In this document: positions 1-10,266 of the stretch, in pieces
Layout of the letters: each line of letters begins with the position of its first letter
Numbering within the stretch: the first letter of the stretch is position 1
Source of the DNA: Ilyomonas limi
GTDB lineage: Bacteria > Bacteroidota > Bacteroidia > Chitinophagales > Chitinophagaceae
Length of the DNA: 64,000 bases
Direction: 5' to 3'
NCBI RefSeq assembly: GCF_005233845.1
Contig: NZ_SZQL01000008.1
Location: 124,001-188,000, forward strand
Notes under the pieces: generated by a model
What the model was told of the DNA's origin: nothing
The model's database searches: none
Seen by the model: the letters and a program-made list of their open reading frames with translations, nothing else
Translations under genes and position numbers: made by a program

Positions 1-153
1 AACATGCCTTACCAGGTTTCTAAAGGCAACTTTGAAAAAGTTTTGTAGCATAAAAGTGTATGTTTCGGGTTATCAAAAGGTATCTTATTCAACGCGGGTT
101 TAGGCTTTTATATTGTAGTTGTTCACTTATGATATAGCATATCGTACCTTATA

Positions 154-2577
154 TCACTCCGTTCTTAAACTCTTCACCGGGTTAGATATGGCTGCTTTTA
201 CAGATTGAAAACTAACTGTAATTAATGCAATAACAATGATGAGAACAAAGGGCAATACAAAGTAAGTCCAATGTAAACTAATACGAAATGCATACCCTTG
301 CAGCCAGTTGGAAGTAGTGAGCCATGCCACAGGCGTAGCAATCAAAAAGGCTACTATCAGCAGTACTGCAAACTCTCGAAATAATAACTTTAAAATACTG
401 GCAACCGAAGCACCTAATACTTTTCTGATACCAATCTCTTTGGTGCGTTGCAACGTGGTGAAAGAGGCAAGGCCAAACAATCCCAAACAAGCAACCAAAA
501 TGGCAAGGCTGGTAAATAAACTGAACACCTGGCCAAACCGTTGATCAGCTTTGTATTGCTCATTAAAATGGTCGTCCAGGAAGTAATATTCAAAGGTGTT
601 GCCGGGAAAGAATTTATTCCATTTGGCTTTCACCACCTGTACCGTTTGAGCAGCCTGCGCCGCACTTGTTTTAATGGAGACGCTGCCGTTCACATCAGGT
701 ATGAGGCGTAATATCAGTGGCTCGTATGCTTCGCGTAAAGATTGCTGATGAAAGTTTTCGGTAACGCCTTCAATGGTATATTGCTCGCCCCAGAAATCAA
801 TTTTTTTACCCAATGCTTCTTCCGGTTTATTAAAACCTAATTGCTCTATACCTTTACGGTTGAATATTACTGAATGCGCATCCGAACCAAAGTCCTTTGA
901 AAATGCTCTGCCGGCAACCATCTTCAATCCGAAGGTGGGTATATAATCATAGTCAACACCAATTACCCGATATTGTTTTTGTGCCGATTCATCAGCGCCT
1001 ACGAGCTTAATACCGCCTGCATTCCAGCCTACCGGCTCGCCGGGAACACTTGTTGAAACAGTTATATTTTTTATGGCAGACTGCTGCTGTAGTTCTTGCT
1101 TAAATGCAGTTATTTTTTGTAAAAATGTAGAATCAATACCCACAATTGGTGAAGGAACAACCAGGGTTTGATCTATATTAATGCCCAATGATTGTTTGCG
1201 CATGTACTGTATTTGCTGATAAACGGTTACCGTACCCATCAATAAAAACAGGGATGCTGCAAACTGAAATACAACCAGCGACTTTCGTAAGATTGCACTT
1301 TGTTTAGTACTACCGGCTTTGCCTTTCAGCACATCGATGGGTTTAAAGCCTGATAATACAAACGCAGGATATAACCCGGAAAAGAACACACCAATTACAA
1401 ATAATGCGACCAAGCCAAGCCAGAAATCGGCATGACCAAAAAGAGAGAAAGAAAGCTGCTGCCCCGAAAGTGCATTAAAACCCGGAATGGCTATCAGCAC
1501 AATGATAATGGCAAGTACCAGTGCAAAGCCGTTCATCAATGCAGACTCAGATAAAAATTGAATAATTAACTGCTTTCTCTTTGAACCGATAGCTTTACGT
1601 ACGCCCACTTCTCTTGCTCTTGTAATAGCCCGGGCAGTCGCCAGATTAATATAATTTACCCAGGCAATCACCACAATGAATAAAGCAATACCCAATAGCA
1701 GGTAAACCGTTTTACCATCACCATTTTCGCCGGGTTCACCCATGTAATGTGAATATAAATGGATGTCTTTTAAGGGTTGTAAATGATAGATTACTGCAGA
1801 ATTGTATTTCTTCATGTCTTCCTTTGTAAACCGGTCTACTACTGGTATAAACTTTTTTTCCACTACAGCCGGATTAGCGTCTTTTCTCAACAACAGGTAT
1901 GTTAGACATCCGTCCCATAACCACGCGGTTTCGGGACCATTGCCACTGGAGTCGGTATTCCACTTTACAAACGTTGCATAGGAAAGCAGGATATCGGGTT
2001 TGAGTTGAGTATTCACCGGTGCATCTTTATACACAGCAGTAATGGTGTAATTGCTGTTTCGGTTAAGTGCTAACGGTCTGCCAACCACATTGGTAGTACC
2101 AAAGAGTTTCCGGGCGGTAGTTTCGGAGAGTGCTGCCGTAAAAGGCTCTTTCAGTACCGTACCTTTATTGCCGCTAATTAATGGATAAGTAAATATGTTG
2201 AAGAAAGAACTGCTCGCAAAATATACTTTTTCAATCTTTACAGGCTGGTTGTCAATCTCAGCAGTTACTCTTCCGTTTCCAACAACTTTTACATAATCTT
2301 CTATTTCAGGTATGGCATCTTTAAAGGAATTACCAACTGCGTAGGCACCCGAAGCCCATTGCGTACTCAGCTTTCCGTTGTCATAGCGGTCTTGTTGCAC
2401 GCGATATATTCTATCCTTATTTACCTGAAAATCTTCAAAGCTTAATTCAAATGATACGTATTGCAAAATGAGCAGGCAAGCTGCAATGCCAATGGCTAAG
2501 CCAAAAATATTAATGGCTGCATACGCCTTATGACGCAGGGTATTTCGCCAGGCAATTTTGAGATAGTTTTTAAACAT
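154..2577 (-). CDS. FtsX/MacB-type ABC permease (array member 1)
   Basis: 807-residue inner-membrane permease and the last gene of the eleven-permease array. The layout is a cytoplasmic start MFKNYLKIAW, TM1 about 20-42, a MacB_PCD-like extracytoplasmic domain about 45-285, TM2 about 289-311, a cytoplasmic coupling segment RAREVGVRKAIGS about 320-332, TM3 and TM4 about 345-405, then a second half with TM5 about 434-455, a second extracytoplasmic domain to about 680, TM6 about 684-708, the coupling segment QRTKEIGIRKVLGAS at 710-724, and TM7-TM8 before the tail NPVKSLRTE. One chain therefore resembles a covalently fused MacB dimer. Such permeases work by mechanotransmission with an ATPase and a fusion protein; the substrate is unknown. 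Its first-half TM2 (IAWVNYINLATA) is among the more divergent in the set. The gene is intact and no ATPase domain is fused to it. Confidence 0.93.
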   Translation of the reverse strand: MFKNYLKIAWRNTLRHKAYAAINIFGLAIGIAACLLILQYVSFELSFEDFQVNKDRIYRVQQDRYDNGKLSTQWASGAYAVGNSFKDAIPEIEDYVKVVGNGRVTAEIDNQPVKIEKVYFASSSFFNIFTYPLISGNKGTVLKEPFTAALSETTARKLFGTTNVVGRPLALNRNSNYTITAVYKDAPVNTQLKPDILLSYATFVKWNTDSSGNGPETAWLWDGCLTYLLLRKDANPAVVEKKFIPVVDRFTKEDMKKYNSAVIYHLQPLKDIHLYSHYMGEPGENGDGKTVYLLLGIALFIVVIAWVNYINLATARAITRAREVGVRKAIGSKRKQLIIQFLSESALMNGFALVLAIIIVLIAIPGFNALSGQQLSFSLFGHADFWLGLVALFVIGVFFSGLYPAFVLSGFKPIDVLKGKAGSTKQSAILRKSLVVFQFAASLFLLMGTVTVYQQIQYMRKQSLGINIDQTLVVPSPIVGIDSTFLQKITAFKQELQQQSAIKNITVSTSVPGEPVGWNAGGIKLVGADESAQKQYRVIGVDYDYIPTFGLKMVAGRAFSKDFGSDAHSVIFNRKGIEQLGFNKPEEALGKKIDFWGEQYTIEGVTENFHQQSLREAYEPLILRLIPDVNGSVSIKTSAAQAAQTVQVVKAKWNKFFPGNTFEYYFLDDHFNEQYKADQRFGQVFSLFTSLAILVACLGLFGLASFTTLQRTKEIGIRKVLGASVASILKLLFREFAVLLIVAFLIATPVAWLTTSNWLQGYAFRISLHWTYFVLPFVLIIVIALITVSFQSVKAAISNPVKSLRTE

Positions 2578-2586
2578 AGATGATGC

Positions 2587-2697
2587 CCTCCTGAATCTTC
2601 CCTGTAGGGAGAACTTTTTGGTTTGATTATAATTTACTTTCCTATTTTCAGGCTGTTTTAAAGCCTTCCCTTCAAGAGAAGTTTGGCGGAGCTTTTA
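2587..2697. repeat. Intergenic inverted-arm repeat, copy 1
   Basis: This element fills the spacer between permeases 1 and 2. The left arm begins CCTCCTGAATCTTCCCTG and the right arm ends TTTGGCGGAGCTTTTA. Each arm can fold on itself and the two are roughly inverted with respect to each other around an AT-rich core containing TTTGATTATAATTTACTTT. The right end supplies the TAA stop codon of permease 2. The same arms and core recur at 5121-5271 and 10114-10266, but this copy lacks the inner palindrome those copies carry. Confidence 0.75.
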
Positions 2698-5112
2698 CTC
2701 CGTTCTTAAACTCTTTACCGGGTTTGCAACAGCAGCTTTAATTGCCTGAAAGCTAACAGTAATTAATGCAATGGCAATAGCAGCAATACCTGCAACCACA
2801 AATACCCACCAACTGATATTAATACGGTAAGCAAAGCTTTGCAGCCACTTATTCATAGCCCACCACGCAACCGGAAAAGCAATGAGCGAAGCGATTAGTA
2901 CCAGTTTTGCAAAATCTTTCGATAGCATGGCAACAATACCACTTACACTCGCGCCCAGAACCTTGCGCACACCAATCTCTTTGGTACGTTGCTCGGCGGC
3001 ATAAGTCACTAATCCAAACAAACCCAAACAACCAATGAAAATGGCAAATACGGCAAACGTAATAAACAGTTTACCTGTTTGCTGTTCAGCAGTATAAATG
3101 TTATTAAAATCAGCATCCATAAATGTGTAATTAAAGGGCTGCCCCGGTGCCATGCTGTTCCATTTGGCTTGTATGCTGTTGATTAATGACGGAATATTTT
3201 TTGAGTTGATGCGCACTGCAATGCTGCCCCAATTTTCACTCAACTGTATGATAAGCGGACCTACATTGCTATGCATCGAACTGAAGTTAAAATCCTTTAC
3301 CACACCAACCACATGGTAAGCAATTGCTCCATTGATATTTCCATTAGAAAAATCGGGGCGATACAAGATTTCTTTAAAAGGATCTTTAAAGCCCAGCACT
3401 TTTACAGCCGCCTCGTTCAAAATAACGCCTGTAGAATCGGAAGGAAAATCTTTTGAAAAATTTCTGCCTTGTGCCATTTGCATACCGAGCGTTGGAATGT
3501 AGTTTTCATCCACATAAAAGTTGGTGAGCACCACCACCCTGCTTGCATCAAAAGTGGCATCGCGAAACCAGCCTTCATTATCAAAATTGATTCCCGTAGG
3601 CAGGTCGCCACTGATGGTTGCATTGGTTACACCAGGAAGATTTAATAATTCATTTCTGAAACTATGTATTTGCTTATCGAGGTACCACGCATTGTGCAAC
3701 ACCAGCACCTGGTCGCGGTTGTAACCAATTTTTCTGCTGCGGATATAATCGAGTTGATTGTAAATTACAATGGTGCCGATGATCAGTATAATGGAAATAC
3801 TGAACTGGAATACAACTAATCCACTACGCAGCCAACTGCTTTTAAAGCCTTTGGCAATCTTGCCCTTTAATACTTGTATGGGCTGAAAAGAGGATAAATA
3901 AAATGCGGGATAACTGCCGGCAATACATCCTACAACAAATACCAGTACAATCATTACCGGGAACAACCAGGTAGAAAATAACGTACTTACGTGCATTTCT
4001 TTATTGGCTAACTGATTGAACAATGGCAGCAGCGATGCTGCAATAGCAATAGCTATAAGCATGGAAAAGAAACTGAGTAATACAGATTCGGTTAAAAATT
4101 GTATGATAAGATGCGAACGCAACGAACCGGCCACTTTTCGTATACCTACTTCTTTTGCCCGGTTGGCCGAACGTGCCGTAGAAAGATTCATAAAATTGAC
4201 GCAGGCAATCAGCAAAATAAAAATGGCAATCACCGAAAAAATATATACATACGTTATATTGCCGTTGGCTTCTATTTCATATTGTTTATCCGAATGTAAA
4301 TGAATATCGGTAAGCGGCGTTGCATGATAAATAAAATGATTGCCTTTTTTCTCCATATCCGTTAAGGAAGCATGCAGTTGCTCCTGCAGCTCTTTGCCCA
4401 GATAATTATTAATAGTTGCATTCACCTCGCTTTGCAGCTTTTGCTTTGTAACACCGGGCTTTACCAGCACATAATTGTACGTGTTGTTGCTAAGCCACGA
4501 ATCATTGTCTTTACCTCTGGGGCGAATAAAGCTGAAATGAAAATGCGATTGCCTTGGTATGTCTTTTATAACACCGGTTATTTTGCAATTGGTTGAATTA
4601 TCTATATATAATGTTTTACCAACCACATTAGTGGAGTTAAAATATTTTCTTGCAGTAGTTTCATCAATTACAATGGAATTGGGTTCTGTTAAAGCGGTTG
4701 CCGGGTTACCTTGTAGCATCTGTACTGTAAACACTTTAAAAAAAGTAGAATCCGCAAAAGCAGCATGATGATCTTTTACATTCTGGTTGTCTTTCTTTAC
4801 CAGTACGTCGTTCTGATAATTAACCCTTGTTATTTCTTCTATATCAGGAAAATCTCTTTTTAAAGCAGGTGCCAGCGGATCGGGTGCCACCGCAAAAATG
4901 GCCTGTGTATTATTAAAGTAAATGTCGGCATCCAAACGATAAATACGGGCTGCATTTTTGTTGTACTTGTCGTAGCTCAACTCATCTACTACATACAAAA
5001 CAATCAATAGGCAAACAGCCAGGCCTGCTGCTAAGCCAATGATATTAATAGCAGAAAAAGCTTTGTTCTTCCACAAATTGCGCAGTGCAACTTTTACATA
5101 GTTTTTGAACAT
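2695..5112 (-). CDS. FtsX/MacB-type ABC permease (array member 2)
   Basis: 805-residue two-half permease. TM1 lies about 20-42. The first extracytoplasmic domain ends with the motif PLTDIHLHS (about 266-274) just before TM2 (about 287-309). The first coupling segment is ANRAKEVGIRKVAGS (about 316-330) and the second is QRTKEIGVRKVLGAS, beginning exactly 98 residues before the C-terminus. The tail is NPVKSLRTE. It belongs with members 8 and 9 by the IHLHS signature and the following xGNIxYVYIF stretch. The spacer to member 3 is 156 bp and is taken up by a nested palindromic repeat, so co-transcription across it is uncertain. The substrate cannot be read from the sequence. Confidence 0.93.
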   Translation of the reverse strand: MFKNYVKVALRNLWKNKAFSAINIIGLAAGLAVCLLIVLYVVDELSYDKYNKNAARIYRLDADIYFNNTQAIFAVAPDPLAPALKRDFPDIEEITRVNYQNDVLVKKDNQNVKDHHAAFADSTFFKVFTVQMLQGNPATALTEPNSIVIDETTARKYFNSTNVVGKTLYIDNSTNCKITGVIKDIPRQSHFHFSFIRPRGKDNDSWLSNNTYNYVLVKPGVTKQKLQSEVNATINNYLGKELQEQLHASLTDMEKKGNHFIYHATPLTDIHLHSDKQYEIEANGNITYVYIFSVIAIFILLIACVNFMNLSTARSANRAKEVGIRKVAGSLRSHLIIQFLTESVLLSFFSMLIAIAIAASLLPLFNQLANKEMHVSTLFSTWLFPVMIVLVFVVGCIAGSYPAFYLSSFQPIQVLKGKIAKGFKSSWLRSGLVVFQFSISIILIIGTIVIYNQLDYIRSRKIGYNRDQVLVLHNAWYLDKQIHSFRNELLNLPGVTNATISGDLPTGINFDNEGWFRDATFDASRVVVLTNFYVDENYIPTLGMQMAQGRNFSKDFPSDSTGVILNEAAVKVLGFKDPFKEILYRPDFSNGNINGAIAYHVVGVVKDFNFSSMHSNVGPLIIQLSENWGSIAVRINSKNIPSLINSIQAKWNSMAPGQPFNYTFMDADFNNIYTAEQQTGKLFITFAVFAIFIGCLGLFGLVTYAAEQRTKEIGVRKVLGASVSGIVAMLSKDFAKLVLIASLIAFPVAWWAMNKWLQSFAYRINISWWVFVVAGIAAIAIALITVSFQAIKAAVANPVKSLRTE

Positions 5113-5120
5113 AAAAGAGC

Positions 5121-5271
5121 CCTCCTGAATCCTCCCTAAAGCCTGTCTGTCGGCAGACAGGGAAGCACTTTTTAAGTCTGATTATAATTTACTTTTCATT
5201 TTTTAAGCTGTTTTAAGCCTTCTCTTTAGAGGAGCATGCCTGTCGGCAGACAGGATTGGGCGGAGCTTTTA
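5121..5271. repeat. Intergenic inverted-arm repeat, copy 2, with nested palindromes
   Basis: This copy has the same arms and core as the copy at 2587-2697 (left CCTCCTGAATCCTCCCT, core CTGATTATAATTTACTTTT, right GGGCGGAGCTTTTA). An extra palindrome of the form CCTGTCGGCAGACAGG is inserted in each arm: CCTGTCTGTCGGCAGACAGG at 5142-5161 and CCTGTCGGCAGACAGG at 5239-5254. The right end again contains the stop codon of the upstream gene, permease 3. This is a palindrome-in-palindrome structure seen directly in the sequence. Confidence 0.8.
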
Positions 5272-7671
5272 TTCGCTTCTTAAACTCTTCACCGGATTAG
5301 CTAATGCAGCTTTGATTGCCTGCACACTTACTGATACGATAGCAACAAAAACAGCAAGCAAGCCTGCTGCAATAAATATCCAGGCACCTACATTGATTCT
5401 ATAAGCAAAATCCTGCAACCATTGATTCATTAGCAACCATGCAAGCGGCGATGCAATGAGAATAGCAATTAAAACAAGCATCACAAAATCTTTAGACAAC
5501 AGGCTGACAATATGTGTAACGCTTGCGCCCAATACTTTTCTTATTCCTATTTCCTTTGTTCTTCTCTCAGCAGTAAACGCAGCTAAGCCAAACAAGCCTA
5601 ATGCAGAGATGATGACAGCAATAGCCGAAAAAACTAGAATCAGCCTCGATGTTTTTATATCCGATTTGTAAAGTGTATTGAAACTATCATCTAAAAAATT
5701 ATAAGTAAATGGCTGATTGGGTACATATTTTCCCCATACTTTTTCGGCTGCACTAATAGCCTGCTGAATATTGCCGGGATAGGTTTTGAGAAAAAAATAA
5801 GCAGCCCTTTCTTTTTGATTGGTAATGACCATCGGCCCTATCTTCTCGTGCAGGCTTTTGTAATAAAAATCTTTCACTACGCCAATCACTTGCCCCGTAT
5901 CGCCGCCCCAGGTAAACCGCTGTCCTATTAAGGGTTTATGCAATTTAAATGCTGTTGCAGCCGTTTCATTTAAAATATAATTGTGCTCATCCGCACTGCT
6001 GCCATCAAACCAGCGGCCTTGCTTCATTTGTAATTGAAACATATTCTTAAACTCCGCATCTACCGAAAGTCTCGCTATAGCTGGATTGTAAGTAGTATCT
6101 CTTCCATCCCAATCTGCATTGCCTGAGCTATAGCTGGTAACATTCACAATTTCGTTGCTACCTCCACATACATCGGCAATACTGCTTTGCGATTGCAAGT
6201 CTTTTTTCATTGCAGTAAAAAACGTTTGTTGCGCTTTATCATCTAATGTTTCGTAAACCTGATAAGGTATTTGAAGCGACATGATTTGAGATACATTATA
6301 GCCTGGATTGGTAGTTTGTATGAAATTTAATTGCCGGTAAATGACGATAGCACCTACAATTAAAATCATGGATAAAGCAAACTGGAATATCACTAACCCT
6401 TTGCGCACTGCACCATCGCGAAGATTTAAAATATTAATGCCTCGGAATACAGCTAATGGCTTGAAAGAAGATAGCAGTACAGCCGGATAGATACCATTCA
6501 ATATCGTTGCAAACAATAAAGTCCCGATCAGTATTTTCCACATGACAATAGATGAAAGCGGCAGTTCAAAATGCTTTTCTGTAATGGCATTAAAAACAGG
6601 CAGCAGCAATTGCAACAACAATAATGTAATGAGTAAAGCAGCAATACTAATGGTTAATGATTCGGCAATAAACTGCCCAAAAAGGTTACTTCGTTTAGCA
6701 CCTGCAATCTTGCGCACACTCACTTCTTTGGCGCGAAGGCTGGCTTTAGCAGTAGTAAGATTTACATAATTTACGCAAGCCGTTACCAGCAACAACATGC
6801 CTAAAATAATAAAGATATACGTGGTTTTTCTATTGCCGTGCGGCATGCTGGAAGACTGCAGGTCATTTTCAAAATACATGCTTTGCAAAGGCGCTAATGT
6901 AATAGTGTCATTATCGTTTGTTCTGGCTTTATTAATAATAGCATTCAGCCCTGCTTCTACCTGTTTTAGATTTGCATGAGGATGTAATTTAAGAAAGGTA
7001 ATGTACCCGAAGTTGTTCCAGGTTTTATCGTCTTTATACGTTTGAGGGTTTGCTAAACGCCCGTCCATCTGCATCAATATATCAAACTGAAAACTGGAGT
7101 TTACAGGATTGTCCTTTATTATACCCTGAACTGTATAATTCACTGTATCTACCCGGATAATTTGCCCTACAACATTATGGATATTGCCAAAATATTTTTT
7201 GGCTTTAGATTCAGTTAGTATAATACTAAACGGGTCCTTTGCAAAAGCAGCAGCACGGCCTTGTACAAAGTTGTAGTGAAACATACTGAACCAACTTTTA
7301 TCTATGTATGCGCTTGTCTTTTCGGTATAAAGCTGATGATTAATATTGAATACCGGCCCGCCCCATGAGTTGGCAATCACCCGCGCAGTTTGTACCACCT
7401 CCGGTATTTCTTTTTGCGCTGTTTCTGCCATCAGCATGGGCGAATTTTCCCATATCCAGGCTTCATTTTTATTTATCTGAATGGCATTGATAATTCTGAA
7501 TATATCTTCTTTGTCAGGATGATAATCATCAAAACTGATTTCATTCTGCACCCATAAAAAAATAAACACCGCAGCCGTCATTCCAACTGCCAATCCAAAC
7601 AAGTTAATAGTACTCGTTGTTTTATTTCTCCAGAGATTTCGAATAGCAGTTTTAAAATAATTCTTTATCAT
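5269..7671 (-). CDS. FtsX/MacB-type ABC permease (array member 3)
   Basis: 800-residue two-half permease. The frame is open 13 codons further upstream, but the conserved family start MIKNYFKTAIRNLWRNK sits at 7671, so that ATG is preferred. The first coupling segment is LRAKEVSVRKIAGAKR, with Ser in place of the usual Gly after EV; only members 3 and 11 share this. The second coupling segment is RRTKEIGIRKVLGAS, 98 residues from the end, and the tail is NPVKSLRSE. The segment before TM2 reads MYFENDLQSSSMPHGN and lacks the IHLHS signature, so this is a divergent member and may bind a different ligand. Member 4 starts the neighbouring unit after a 66-bp spacer. Confidence 0.92.
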   Translation of the reverse strand: MIKNYFKTAIRNLWRNKTTSTINLFGLAVGMTAAVFIFLWVQNEISFDDYHPDKEDIFRIINAIQINKNEAWIWENSPMLMAETAQKEIPEVVQTARVIANSWGGPVFNINHQLYTEKTSAYIDKSWFSMFHYNFVQGRAAAFAKDPFSIILTESKAKKYFGNIHNVVGQIIRVDTVNYTVQGIIKDNPVNSSFQFDILMQMDGRLANPQTYKDDKTWNNFGYITFLKLHPHANLKQVEAGLNAIINKARTNDNDTITLAPLQSMYFENDLQSSSMPHGNRKTTYIFIILGMLLLVTACVNYVNLTTAKASLRAKEVSVRKIAGAKRSNLFGQFIAESLTISIAALLITLLLLQLLLPVFNAITEKHFELPLSSIVMWKILIGTLLFATILNGIYPAVLLSSFKPLAVFRGINILNLRDGAVRKGLVIFQFALSMILIVGAIVIYRQLNFIQTTNPGYNVSQIMSLQIPYQVYETLDDKAQQTFFTAMKKDLQSQSSIADVCGGSNEIVNVTSYSSGNADWDGRDTTYNPAIARLSVDAEFKNMFQLQMKQGRWFDGSSADEHNYILNETAATAFKLHKPLIGQRFTWGGDTGQVIGVVKDFYYKSLHEKIGPMVITNQKERAAYFFLKTYPGNIQQAISAAEKVWGKYVPNQPFTYNFLDDSFNTLYKSDIKTSRLILVFSAIAVIISALGLFGLAAFTAERRTKEIGIRKVLGASVTHIVSLLSKDFVMLVLIAILIASPLAWLLMNQWLQDFAYRINVGAWIFIAAGLLAVFVAIVSVSVQAIKAALANPVKSLRSE

Positions 7672-7737
7672 ATATCGTATAGTTACAAATGATAAAATGA
7701 ACTTATACACGTATTATTCTCACATCGCCTCTCACAC

Positions 7738-10107
7738 TCACTCCGTTCGCAAGCTCTTCACCGGATTTGCCAATGCAGCTTTAATAGCCTGAAAGCTGAT
7801 AGTAACGATAGTAATCAGCAATGCCATTAATCCGCCCAACACAAAAACACCAACACCGATGTTAATTCGATAATCATAATTCTGCAACCAGCTGTGTAAA
7901 AAATAAAATGATATTGGTACGGCAATAAGGCAGCTTATCAATACCAATACAATAAAATCTGTTGATAGTAACAACCAAATCTGTTGCACAGATGCACCCA
8001 GCACTTTGCGGATGCCAATTTCTTTGGTGCGTTGTTCGGCAACATACGCAGCCAGACCGAACAAACCGAGACAAGAAATAAAAATGGCAAGTGCTGCAAA
8101 CAAACCTGCAATTTTCCCAATCAACACCTCAAGATTAAATTTTGAAGCATAATTTTCATCTGAAAAAGCATAAGTGTATGGATAAGCAGGGTCATATTTA
8201 TTAAAAATGGCAGTGAGTTGTGCAACTGCATCCTGTGTTGTTATCTGTGGTGATAACCTGTATAACAATATGCCCTGCGGATTTGGCAAACAATAAAACA
8301 TGGTTGGGTCTGCAGCTTTAAATGGCGATAACATCAGTGCATCCTTTACAACTCCGGCAATGGTATATTGTTTGTCCTGCCATGTTATCTTTTGACCAAC
8401 AGGATTTTTTAACCGTAATCTTTTTATAGCCGCTTCATTAAATATCACACTCGTGCTGTCATAAGCATTAGAAAAATCTCTTCCTTCACGCATGCTCATG
8501 CCAACTGTTTTAAAATAATCTTCCGATACGAGTATGGTTCCCATCTCTACTGTCTCGCCTGCGTTTTTACCAGACCATTGATCAACATCTGAATGCCACC
8601 AGACGTCTGTTGCAGGACTTGTTGCAGTTGTGATTGACGACACAATTCCTTTTGCTATCAGCTCATTTTTTAATGCAGTGAAATTTTTATACAAATCATC
8701 GTTGATGTTGGTAGCCAGCAACCTGTTTAAACTATACCCTGTTGGTCTGTTTTTAGCATACTGTATTTGCTGATAAATAATAACTGTACTTATGATTAAT
8801 GCAATAGAACAACTGAATTGTATAACTACTAATACTTTTCTTGATAAGGAAGACCTGCCTGCCTGTATTGCCCCTTTCAAAACTTTTACAGGGTTGAACG
8901 AAGAAAGATAAAATGCAGGTCTGCTGCCGGCAAGCAAAGCTGTTGCAACCAAGCAACCAATCATTACCATCCAGAAGTAACTATTATTAAATGGCATGAT
9001 AATATGACTTTTGGTTAATGTATTGAATGCAGGCAACGACAACCATGCAAACAATACTGCAAAAACAAAAGCAATGGTTGTTAGCAAAAATGCTTCCATC
9101 AAAAATTGCAGTACCAGATCTTTTCTTTGCGAACCGATAGCTTTTCTTATACCCACTTCCTTTGCTCTTTTTTCTGAACGTGCAGTGGTGAGATTTATGA
9201 AATTGATACAGGCAATAATCAACACCAGCAATCCAATAATAGAAAAGATTTTTACATACTCAAGAAAGCCTGCAGTGTCTTTTCCATTTACATAGTTTGA
9301 ATATAAATGCCAGCGCTCCATAGGTTGCAGTGTAACATAAGAGCTCATTGCATTGATATTGCCTTTTTCGGTATGTTCTATGTTTCTGATTTTTGGCGCG
9401 ACCTGCGCATACGGGATTCCGGATTTTAGCTTTACGAAAATCTGGAGATTGTTATTTCCAAAACTGCTTAGCCCATCTTTTTTAACTGAAGGATTAGTAG
9501 CATAGACATAAGCAGAAGGAACAACATAATTAAAACTGAAAGTTGCATTTGCCGGAATATCTTTTATAATCCCTGTTACCTTAAGATCGTGCGCATTATC
9601 AAAGCGAACTGTTTTATTCAAAGCATCTTCGCTACCAAAAAGCGACTTTGCTAAAGATTGTGTAAGCACGATAGAATAAGCATCTCGGAACGCAGTGTTT
9701 GCATTACCTTCAAGAAACGGGTATTGTAAAATTTTAAAAAAATCAGTACCGGCGATTGCACCATTAAGATATAATTTCTTATTATCCACAACTAATCCAT
9801 GACCGCTTGTCCAATCACTTTCGGCTACATATTCTATTTCCGGAATTTGTGTGCGCAATGCATCGGCAAGTTTTAATGATGTGGTTTGAAAAGTGAGTGT
9901 ATCACCATTGCTGTCAAAGTTTCGCTGCACACGATAAACCGATTGATATTCGGGTAAAAATTTATCGAAGGAATATTGATCATATATCCAAAGGCCAATC
10001 AGCAAAGCAACAGCCATCCCAATCGCAAGACCTGCAACATTCAATATACTATAACCAACTGTTCTGACTATATTTCTCCATGCGGTTTTAAAATAATTGC
10101 GAAACAT
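7738..10107 (-). CDS. FtsX/MacB-type ABC permease (array member 4)
   Basis: 789-residue two-half permease starting MFRNYFKTAWRNI. TM1 is about 22-43. The first extracytoplasmic domain ends ERWHLYSNYVNGKDTAGFLEYV before TM2 (about 284-306). The first coupling segment SEKRAKEVGIRKAIGSQR is at about 311-328, the same SEKR variant as in members 5 and 10. The segment QIQYAKNRPTGY after TM5 is also shared with member 5, so 4, 5 and 10 look like a subfamily and are probably relatively recent duplicates. The second coupling segment is QRTKEIGIRKVLGAS and the tail is NPVKSLRTE. Spacers are 66 bp to member 3 and 156 bp, filled by a repeat, to member 5. Confidence 0.93.
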   Translation of the reverse strand: MFRNYFKTAWRNIVRTVGYSILNVAGLAIGMAVALLIGLWIYDQYSFDKFLPEYQSVYRVQRNFDSNGDTLTFQTTSLKLADALRTQIPEIEYVAESDWTSGHGLVVDNKKLYLNGAIAGTDFFKILQYPFLEGNANTAFRDAYSIVLTQSLAKSLFGSEDALNKTVRFDNAHDLKVTGIIKDIPANATFSFNYVVPSAYVYATNPSVKKDGLSSFGNNNLQIFVKLKSGIPYAQVAPKIRNIEHTEKGNINAMSSYVTLQPMERWHLYSNYVNGKDTAGFLEYVKIFSIIGLLVLIIACINFINLTTARSEKRAKEVGIRKAIGSQRKDLVLQFLMEAFLLTTIAFVFAVLFAWLSLPAFNTLTKSHIIMPFNNSYFWMVMIGCLVATALLAGSRPAFYLSSFNPVKVLKGAIQAGRSSLSRKVLVVIQFSCSIALIISTVIIYQQIQYAKNRPTGYSLNRLLATNINDDLYKNFTALKNELIAKGIVSSITTATSPATDVWWHSDVDQWSGKNAGETVEMGTILVSEDYFKTVGMSMREGRDFSNAYDSTSVIFNEAAIKRLRLKNPVGQKITWQDKQYTIAGVVKDALMLSPFKAADPTMFYCLPNPQGILLYRLSPQITTQDAVAQLTAIFNKYDPAYPYTYAFSDENYASKFNLEVLIGKIAGLFAALAIFISCLGLFGLAAYVAEQRTKEIGIRKVLGASVQQIWLLLSTDFIVLVLISCLIAVPISFYFLHSWLQNYDYRINIGVGVFVLGGLMALLITIVTISFQAIKAALANPVKSLRTE

Positions 10108-10113
10108 AAGAGA

Positions 10114-10266
10114 CCTCCTGAATCCTCCCTGAAGCCTGCCTGTTGGCAGACAGGGGAGGACTTTTAAGTTTGATTATTATTTGAGTTGTTTCATTTTTTA
10201 AGCTGTTTTAAGCCTCCCCTTCAGCAGGGCCTGCCTGTCGGCAGACAGGATTGGGTGGAACTTTTA
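10114..10266. repeat. Intergenic inverted-arm repeat, copy 3, with nested palindromes
   Basis: This is the third homologous copy of the spacer element: left arm CCTCCTGAATCCTCCCTG, core GTTTGATTATTATTTGAG, then TTTTTTAAGCTGTTTTAAG and the right arm. The nested palindrome is present in both arms, as CCTGTTGGCAGACAGG (10139-10154) and CCTGTCGGCAGACAGG (10234-10249). The element runs from a few bases before the start of permease 4 to the stop codon of permease 5. Confidence 0.8.

Noticed and set aside
1-153. Possible further array gene or terminator at the left edge
   Set aside because: No open frame or stem was convincing in these 153 bases; continuation of the array to the left cannot be judged from this window.
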